DNA of 18,222 bases from Mucilaginibacter_A sp964244955 (GTDB lineage Bacteria; Bacteroidota; Bacteroidia; Sphingobacteriales; Sphingobacteriaceae): assembly GCA_964244955.1 (NCBI GenBank), contig CAXTKQ010000073.1, forward strand, positions 1-18,222, in the 5' to 3' direction. The notes under the pieces are model-generated. The model was not told the DNA's origin. It did no database searches and saw only the letters and a list, made by a program, of their open reading frames with translations. Each line of letters opens with the position of its first letter. Positions within the stretch are counted from its first letter, which is position 1. A program made the position numbers and the translations under genes. Below, in pieces: positions 13,948 through 18,222 of the stretch.

Positions 13948-14928
13948 ATGAGATTTTTTGAAGAAAAAAGAAGAGAGGTGATGCGGCATATCGAAAAGTA
14001 TATGCTGGAGAAAATGGATGAGTACCTGAAGCCGATTGACCAGATCTGGCAGCCAAGCGACCTGCTTCCTGATTCTTCAAGAGATACTTTTTTCAGCGAA
14101 ATAAAAGATTTACAACAAAGCGCGCAAGGTTTATCGTACGATTTGATTGCCGTTTTGATTGGCGATACCATTACCGAAGAAGCATTGCCAACTTATGAAT
14201 CTTGGTTGATGATGGTTCAGGGCGTTTCAAGCAACGAGGAAGGCGGCTGGATGAAATGGACACGCCATTGGACGGCAGAAGAAAACCGCCACGGCGATTT
14301 GCTGAACAAATATTTATACTTATCGGGCCGCGTAAACATGCGGATGATGGAAGTATCAACCCAATATTTAATTGCAGACGGTTTTGATATCGGCACCGGC
14401 CATGATCCTTACCGCAACTTTATTTACACTTCGTTCCAGGAGTTGGCAACCAATGTTTCGCACCGCCGCGTGGCCAGTCAGGCAAAAAAGCACGGCGATA
14501 CTTTGTTGTCGAAAATGTGCGGTGTAATTGCTTCCGATGAAGCGCGGCATGCAAAAGCTTACATCAATTTTATCGGTAAAATATTTGAAGTTGATGCCAA
14601 CGAAGCGATGATTGCTTTTGAAGATATGATGCGCAAAAAAATCGTCATGCCGGCACATTTTTTACGCGAAATGGGCTTGATGGCAGGACAAACTTATGGC
14701 CATTTTACTGATGCGGCACAACGTTTAGGCATTTATACCGCAGTTGATTATGTGGAGATTATGAAGCAACTGCTGGTTGATTGGCAGATTGAAGGCCAGT
14801 GTGATCTAAACGAAGCCGGCGAAAAAGCACGCGACTACTTGCTAAAATTGCCAGACCGTTTGTTAAAGATTGCAGACCGGATGAAAAACCCCGGACTGGA
14901 ATACAAGTTTAGCTGGATCAACGGATAA
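13948..14928 (+). CDS. Acyl-[acyl-carrier-protein] desaturase (soluble di-iron, FA_desaturase_2)
   Basis: Introduces a cis double bond into an acyl chain on ACP, using O2 and reduced ferredoxin; soluble cytoplasmic enzyme of unsaturated fatty acid synthesis. The 326 residues carry the di-iron ligands: a Glu in TITEEALPTYES (75-84), E112 and H115 (AEENRHGDLLNKYLYLSGR), E165 (SFQELAT), E198 and H201 (DEARHA). These stretches are almost word for word those of plant plastid stearoyl-ACP desaturase as I remember it, minus the transit peptide. No membrane helix and no HxxxH boxes, so it is not the membrane desaturase type. The bond position cannot be read from sequence. ATG at 13948 is chosen as the first in-frame start after a promoter-like box. 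A terminator follows 8 bases after the stop. Confidence 0.94.
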   Translation: MRFFEEKRREVMRHIEKYMLEKMDEYLKPIDQIWQPSDLLPDSSRDTFFSEIKDLQQSAQGLSYDLIAVLIGDTITEEALPTYESWLMMVQGVSSNEEGGWMKWTRHWTAEENRHGDLLNKYLYLSGRVNMRMMEVSTQYLIADGFDIGTGHDPYRNFIYTSFQELATNVSHRRVASQAKKHGDTLLSKMCGVIASDEARHAKAYINFIGKIFEVDANEAMIAFEDMMRKKIVMPAHFLREMGLMAGQTYGHFTDAAQRLGIYTAVDYVEIMKQLLVDWQIEGQCDLNEAGEKARDYLLKLPDRLLKIADRMKNPGLEYKFSWING

Positions 14929-14936
14929 AATAACAG

Positions 14937-14962
14937 AAGCCTCTTTTACGGAGGCTTTTTTT
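14937..14962 (+). terminator. Rho-independent terminator after the desaturase gene
   Basis: AAGCCTC (14937-14943) pairs with GAGGCTT (14951-14957) around a 7-base loop, followed by a T-run. A copy of the dispersed motif begins at the end of the T-run. Confidence 0.88.
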
Positions 14963-14982
14963 ATGCCGGTAAAAGAAGCATT
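14960..14982 (+). repeat. Dispersed motif, copy k
   Basis: TTTATGCC then GGTAAAAGAAGCATT, joined to the T-run of the desaturase terminator and 24 bases before the radical SAM gene. Confidence 0.85.
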
Positions 14983-14991
14983 GGAAATTGG

Positions 14992-14999
14992 TATCTTTG
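14992..14999 (+). promoter_or_regulatory. Possible -7 box for the radical SAM gene
   Basis: TATCTTTG matches TAnnTTTG but lies only 7 bases before the ATG at 15007, so the transcript would be leaderless or nearly so. No -33 element is evident. Confidence 0.4.
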
Positions 15000-15006
15000 C
15001 CGAATC

Positions 15007-15978
15007 ATGGGTGTCGCAGAACTGGCTTTTAATTCGGGTGTAAGGACTTACAATAATTACGGTGCCTGGCTCCGTAAAAAATACAATGGGCAGCGCGTTT
15101 TTAAAGTAATTGTGGATGGCGGTTTTACCTGCCCGAACCGCGATGGCTCGAAAGGTTTTGGCGGTTGCACATATTGCAATGTTGATTCTTTTACGCCTTC
15201 CGTTTCCCGTTCTACGCCTTCTTTACGCGAACAAGTCATCAAAGGCATGGAACGCGCCCGAACCGGCAACCGTGCCGATAAATTCATCATTTACTTTCAA
15301 CCCAACACCAATACTTACGCGCCGATTCATTATTTAAAAGCGATGTATGATGAAGCGTTAAGTATTGACCCGGAAAATATTGTCGGGCTGTCCATCGGCA
15401 CACGCCCGGATTGTATTGATGCCGAAAAAGTAGCTTTACTGGAAAGTTATACCAACCGTTTTGATGTGGATTTGGAGATGGGCATGGAATCCATTTACAA
15501 CGATACGCTCGACCAGATTAACCGCGGCTGCAAACACGAAGAGTTGATTGCAGCGTTAGAACTCGTTAAAAATTCTAAATTGGATATTTGTGTGCATACC
15601 ATTTTTGGTTTCCCCTGGGAAACTAAAGAAATGATGTTGAAATATGCAGAAGAGATCAACCGTTTCCCGCAAATCAAATTTGTTAAATTCCATCATTTGC
15701 ATATTGTAGAAGGTTCAATTATGGGCGTGAAATATAAACGAGAACCTTTTCCATTATTTAGTTTGGAGGATTATACTAATTTTTTGTGTGAACTGTTGCC
15801 TTTGGTTAGACCGGATATTGTGATCCAACGGTTGTTCGGCTTATCAGATCTGGATTTGCTGATCGCGCCTAATTGGAATTTAAAGAAATCAGAGATACAG
15901 CATTATATTGATAAAACCATCCAGCAAAGAGGAGTTGTGCAGGGAAGCAGGTATGAGGAGGCAGCTATCGGCTTTTAG
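15007..15978 (+). CDS. TIGR01212-family radical SAM protein (YhcC-like)
   Basis: A 323-residue radical S-adenosylmethionine enzyme. The [4Fe-4S] cysteines are C42, C54 and C57 in GFTCPNRDGSKGFGGCTYC, the spaced pattern of the YhcC/TIGR01212 group. YNNYGAWLRKKY at 15-26, IVGLSIGTRPDCID (about 130-143), DLEMGMESIYNDTL and HTIFGFPWETKEMM are further family landmarks for the SAM barrel. The reaction is not established to my knowledge; relatives of the ELP3 type act on tRNA, so RNA modification is a guess. ATG at 15007 is supported by the usual short lead before YNNYG. The last codons and the stop (AAIGF) are formed by an AGCT-type intergenic repeat, so the very C-terminus is probably not conserved. 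Confidence 0.9.
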   Translation: MGVAELAFNSGVRTYNNYGAWLRKKYNGQRVFKVIVDGGFTCPNRDGSKGFGGCTYCNVDSFTPSVSRSTPSLREQVIKGMERARTGNRADKFIIYFQPNTNTYAPIHYLKAMYDEALSIDPENIVGLSIGTRPDCIDAEKVALLESYTNRFDVDLEMGMESIYNDTLDQINRGCKHEELIAALELVKNSKLDICVHTIFGFPWETKEMMLKYAEEINRFPQIKFVKFHHLHIVEGSIMGVKYKREPFPLFSLEDYTNFLCELLPLVRPDIVIQRLFGLSDLDLLIAPNWNLKKSEIQHYIDKTIQQRGVVQGSRYEEAAIGF

Positions 15979-15994
15979 CTTTCGGCAATCAGCT
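15963..15994. repeat. AGCT-type repeat overlapping the end of the radical SAM gene
   Basis: AGCTATCGGCTTTTAGCT followed by TTCGGCAATCAGCT; reverse complement is made of the same AGCTGA, GAAAGCT and AAAAGC units as the two copies in the nrdB-nrdA gap. It is followed by six T residues and may stop transcription of the upstream gene. Confidence 0.6.
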
Positions 15995-16009
15995 TTTTTA
16001 AACTTTTGC

Positions 16010-16036
16010 AATGCTTCTTTTATCGGTATAAATTTT
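16010..16036 (-). repeat. Dispersed 26-bp motif, copy l (full length, reversed)
   Basis: On minus AAAATTTATACC then GATAAAAGAAGCATT; identical over 26 bases to the copy at 5567-5592. It lies between the convergent radical SAM and SRPBCC genes. Confidence 0.88.
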
Positions 16037-16091
16037 AGTTGTCGTAAACTTTATATTCTCCATGAACCATCAACAATTAGCCATCAACCCG

Positions 16092-16565
16092 CTAACCTTT
16101 ATACTTTCCAAACAAGTCATCAATCGCTTTGGTGCGGTAAGCAAAAATCTTTTTAACTTCTTTGCCCACTAAAACCCGGTTTGCAACCTGACCAATGACA
16201 GAATAAGGAATAGCGTAATCTAAAATATCGTGCATTAAAACACCGCCCGGAATTTCGGTAAAATGATGTTGGTGGTGCCACAAAGCATACGGGCCGAAAA
16301 CCTGGTTATCTACAAAATATTTGTGTTCATCAACGTGGGTAATTTCTGTCATCCAGTTCATTTTGATGCCAAAAACCGGCGAAACATGATACGTGATAAT
16401 CATACCGGGATACATTTTGGTATCGGCAGTATAGTTAGAAGTTACGGTAAACTTCATTTCTTTCGGCGTAATACGTGCCAGGTTTAGCGGAGACGAAAAA
16501 AAGTCCCAGGCATTAGCTAAAGGGATTGGCAGTTTCTGCTCAAATTCTAAATGGTAAGTTTTCAC
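16092..16565 (-). CDS. SRPBCC-family protein (START/Bet v1-like fold)
   Basis: A 157-residue protein with the START-like helix-grip pattern: N-terminal strand MKTYHLEFEQKLPIPL, helix AWDFFSSPLNLARITPKEM, strands with GMIITYHVSPVFGIKMNW, a conserved FGPYALWHHQHHF (90-102) and a long C-terminal helix from about 120. These features match the SRPBCC proteins related to COG4276 (cyclase/dehydrase or cell-division-inhibitor-like names are often used, without good support). It probably binds a hydrophobic ligand; which one is not visible. No signal peptide. It lies 41 bases after the YkuK-like gene on the same strand, so the two are probably co-transcribed. The 3' end faces the radical SAM gene with 113 bases of repeats between. 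Confidence 0.83.
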   Translation of the reverse strand: MKTYHLEFEQKLPIPLANAWDFFSSPLNLARITPKEMKFTVTSNYTADTKMYPGMIITYHVSPVFGIKMNWMTEITHVDEHKYFVDNQVFGPYALWHHQHHFTEIPGGVLMHDILDYAIPYSVIGQVANRVLVGKEVKKIFAYRTKAIDDLFGKYKG

Positions 16566-16606
16566 AATTGTTCAACTCCAAAACCCCGAAAGTGTTTATG
16601 CTGTTT

Positions 16607-17080
16607 TTACTGCACCATTTTATTCGCGCAATAAGAACTGGCAAAAGCTTCAGGCTTGGCCTTAAAAACAAAACCCATACTTAAAATATAACCCATTGCT
16701 TCGTGCAAAGCCTGGTTTGATTTAAACATTGGGTTGGTGTTGATATCGGCATGGACTTCCAGATCCACATCATACAAATCCAGCAAATCGCACAATTGGT
16801 AAGCAATATCAATGGATTTTTGTACTTCGTTTAGCATCCTTTCTTTGATGCCCATTTTTTGCGTGGTCCGTTCCTGGTGGATATACATAAAACCGCCGCG
16901 TTGTTCGCGCAAAAAAACGATGACAGTCGCAAAATCGGTAACGTTACCTTTCACCTGCGAATCTGTGCCGATGCAAACTTTCAATTTGTTGCCCAGTTCG
17001 GTTTCGCGTTCAATGGTTTTTTCTACTTCTTCTAAAATGGGCAGTTCGATGATCTCGCCGCTAAATTTTCTCCAGGTCAT
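16607..17080 (-). CDS. YkuK-like ribonuclease H-fold protein (DUF458)
   Basis: A 157-residue protein of the DUF458/YkuK family, which has a predicted RNase H-like fold. Visible landmarks are VCIGTDSQVKG (35-45) with D40 as the first acidic metal-ligand candidate, a Glu in the RMLNEVQKS helix (about 81-89), HADINTNP (110-117) and KPEAFASSYCANK (142-154) near the end. Nuclease activity is predicted from the fold, not shown. ATG at 17080 is the natural start. A promoter-like pair precedes it on minus: TTG (17153-17151) and TAAATTCG (17130-17123), 20 bases apart. The SRPBCC gene follows in the same direction. Confidence 0.85.
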   Translation of the reverse strand: MTWRKFSGEIIELPILEEVEKTIERETELGNKLKVCIGTDSQVKGNVTDFATVIVFLREQRGGFMYIHQERTTQKMGIKERMLNEVQKSIDIAYQLCDLLDLYDVDLEVHADINTNPMFKSNQALHEAMGYILSMGFVFKAKPEAFASSYCANKMVQ

Positions 17081-17122
17081 AATCGTTTTTGTTTTAGATC
17101 TGCAACCCTGAATGAGGTTTAA

Positions 17123-17153
17123 CGAATTTACAGCTAATTAATCCATAATGCAA
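17123..17153 (-). promoter_or_regulatory. Probable promoter of the YkuK-like/SRPBCC pair
   Basis: On minus, TTG at 17153-17151 and TAAATTCG at 17130-17123 with 20 bases between fit the Bacteroidota arrangement TTG-N19/20-TAnnTTTG with one mismatch. It would give a leader of about 35 bases. Confidence 0.42.
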
Positions 17154-17205
17154 TGATTTTAAAGTAATTAAATTGTTAACAAAAAGTGGGTTGTTAACAG
17201 TTTGC

Positions 17206-17293
17206 TGTCATCCCGACGATAGGAGGGATCTTTTTCAAAGCAGTTAAGCTTGTAAGGTTTGAAGAAGATTTCTCCCTTCGGTGCGAAATGACA
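17206..17293. repeat. Decayed copy of the long palindromic repeat
   Basis: TGTCATCCCGACGATAGG at the left and GATTTCTCCCTTCGG then TGCGAAATGACA at the right correspond to the perfect palindrome at 9079-9166, with several substitutions and a one-base insertion. The gap 17081-17334 otherwise holds the YkuK promoter, a pair of TTGTTAAC sites (17173-17180 and 17191-17198) and a dispersed motif. Confidence 0.75.
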
Positions 17294-17310
17294 ATACAAA
17301 CACACCAACT

Positions 17311-17331
17311 TTTACCCGATAAAAGAAGCAT
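17311..17331 (+). repeat. Dispersed motif, copy m
   Basis: TTTACCCGATAAAAGAAG followed by CAT, 4 bases beyond the stop codon of the antitoxin-like gene at 17335. The copy shares TTTACCC with the one at 17624-17645 on the other side of that gene. Confidence 0.82.
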
Positions 17332-17334
17332 CAC

Positions 17335-17580
17335 TCAAAGATTTCTTTCCCATTCATTTCGGCTTTGATTAATGTATTTCTGCATTTTTTCGCCTTCTTC
17401 CAAACTTAGTGTACTAAAAAAGTCAGACGGTTTTTTTGTTGGCAAAATGGAAGCTTTTGTTTCTTTTACTTCTTCATCAATATAAAAAAGTACATGAACT
17501 TCTTTGCCTACATAATCAACTGGCAACGATACCATCATATCAAAGTTTGCTTTTTGCGGAGTTACTATTGTTTGTATCAT
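17335..17580 (-). CDS. Small antitoxin-like protein, no adjacent toxin
   Basis: An 81-residue protein, MIQTIVTPQKANFDMMVSLP at the start and QKYINQSRNEWERNL at the end. I recall similar proteins in Bacteroidota (TP-x-x-N-x-DL-x-LP, YVGK-x-VEVLFY, then MSDFxGxLS and RNEWER) coded directly before PIN-domain VapC-like toxins, so an antitoxin is the best guess. Here no toxin follows: 4 bases after the stop a dispersed motif begins, then a decayed palindrome, then the promoter of the next gene. It could be an orphan antitoxin or the remnant of a pair. ATG at 17580; no clear TAnnTTTG box upstream. The dispersed motif brackets the gene on both sides in the same orientation. Confidence 0.65.
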   Translation of the reverse strand: MIQTIVTPQKANFDMMVSLPVDYVGKEVHVLFYIDEEVKETKASILPTKKPSDFFSTLSLEEGEKMQKYINQSRNEWERNL

Positions 17581-17623
17581 CTTGAATAATTAAGGTGAAT
17601 ATTTATAATTTGTGTTACTGATT

Positions 17624-17645
17624 TTTACCCGATAAAAACAGCATT
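17624..17645 (+). repeat. Dispersed motif, copy n (variant)
   Basis: TTTACCCGATAAAAACAG then CATT: ACAG replaces GAAG, as in the hairpin at 13555-13584. It sits between ettA and the antitoxin-like gene, ending 5 bases before the ettA stop codon. Confidence 0.75.
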
Positions 17646-17649
17646 CCAA

Positions 17650-18222
17650 TTACCCAACCAACTTTTTATACTTTATCCTCTTCGGTGCCACATCGCCCAA
17701 ACGTTTTTTGCGGTTTTCTTCGTATTCCGAATAATTTCCTTCAAAAAAGTAAACCTGGGAATTTCCTTCAAAAGCCAGGATGTGCGTACAAACGCGGTCT
17801 AAAAACCAGCGGTCGTGGGAAATGATAACGGCGCAACCTCCAAAATTATCCAACGCTTCTTCCAATGCACGCAAAGTATTTACGTCAATGTCATTCGTCG
17901 GCTCATCCAGCAATAAAACGTTGGAACCTTTTTTTAGGTTAACGGCCAAATGCACGCGGTTACGTTCGCCGCCTGAAAGCACGTTTATTTTTTTCTGCTG
18001 ATCGGCACCGTTAAAGTTAAACTTAGAAACATAAGCACGCGAATTGACTGGCCGGTTGCCCAGCAAAATTGTTTCCTGTCCACCCGTGATGTTTTCCCAA
18101 ACAGATTGGTTTGGATCAAGGTCATCGTGCATCTGGTCAACATAACCCAAAGCAACAGTTTCGCCAACGCGGAAAGTTCCGGCATCGGCCTCATCCTGGC
18201 CGGTAATTAAACGGAACAAAGT
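17650..18222 (-). CDS. ettA: Energy-dependent translational throttle protein EttA, ABC-F family (3' part)
   Basis: ABC-F ATPase that binds the ribosomal E site and gates the first elongation step according to ATP/ADP level. Only the C-terminal 190 residues or so of about 555 are in the window; the frame runs off the right edge, beginning TLFRLITG, the end of the second Walker A region. The second ATPase domain shows the signature LSGGERNRVHLA (82-93 of the visible part), Walker B VLLLDEPTNDID and the switch ISHDRWFLDR. The C-terminus YSEYEENRKKRLGD...PKRIKYKKL is typical of EttA rather than Uup or YheS. The TTG at 18219 is internal, not a start. Downstream are the variant dispersed motif and the antitoxin-like gene on the same strand. 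Confidence 0.94.
   Translation of the reverse strand, partial: TLFRLITGQDEADAGTFRVGETVALGYVDQMHDDLDPNQSVWENITGGQETILLGNRPVNSRAYVSKFNFNGADQQKKINVLSGGERNRVHLAVNLKKGSNVLLLDEPTNDIDVNTLRALEEALDNFGGCAVIISHDRWFLDRVCTHILAFEGNSQVYFFEGNYSEYEENRKKRLGDVAPKRIKYKKLVG

Overview
This window looks like chromosomal DNA from a Bacteroidota bacterium, most likely of the Sphingobacteriaceae (Mucilaginibacter/Pedobacter type). The reasons are a secreted multidomain protein ending in a gliding-motility/type IX secretion sorting domain, a mitochondrial-type aconitase, eukaryote-like class Ia ribonucleotide reductase, promoter-like TAnnTTTG boxes with few Shine-Dalgarno sequences, and intergenic repeats of kinds I remember from this phylum. 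The genus is inference; no rRNA is present to confirm it.

Layout, left to right. (1) The 3' part of an aconitase gene with a strong terminator, then a large PKD/Ig-like surface protein. (2) An AT-rich PDDEXK-family nuclease gene bounded by a perfect 19-bp direct repeat, one copy of which covers the stop codon of the surface protein: it looks like a small acquired cassette. (3) On the minus strand, an orphan antitoxin-like gene and a membrane-anchored MutS-like ATPase; divergent from it, rlmH, a CDF zinc transporter and msrB. (4) A 273-bp regulatory region with a DnaA-box match, a promoter-like box and a hairpin, then nrdB-nrdA. (5) A cluster of three hairpins, a Cys-rich CWC protein, an acyl-ACP desaturase very like the plant plastid enzyme, and a TIGR01212-type radical SAM protein. 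(6) On the minus strand, a SRPBCC protein, a YkuK-like RNase H-fold protein, a second orphan antitoxin-like gene and the 3' part of ettA. Most genes are housekeeping or stress genes standing alone or in pairs; there is no long operon.

The most unusual feature is a short dispersed motif. Its core is GATAAAAGAAGCAT, often preceded directly by TTTATACC or TTTATGCC. I find about 16 copies (strict or close variants) in intergenic DNA and only two good copies inside genes. They occur in both orientations, sit next to stop codons or between genes, are paired head-to-head into hairpins at two places, and are absent from the divergent mutS-like/rlmH promoter gap and from the gaps inside the two likely operons. 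The arrangement recalls DNA uptake sequences or REP-like elements, but its function is unknown to me. Two other repeat families are present: a long palindrome with arms beginning TGTCATTTCGACCGAAGG (one perfect, one decayed copy) and an AGCTGAAAGCT-type repeat (three copies).
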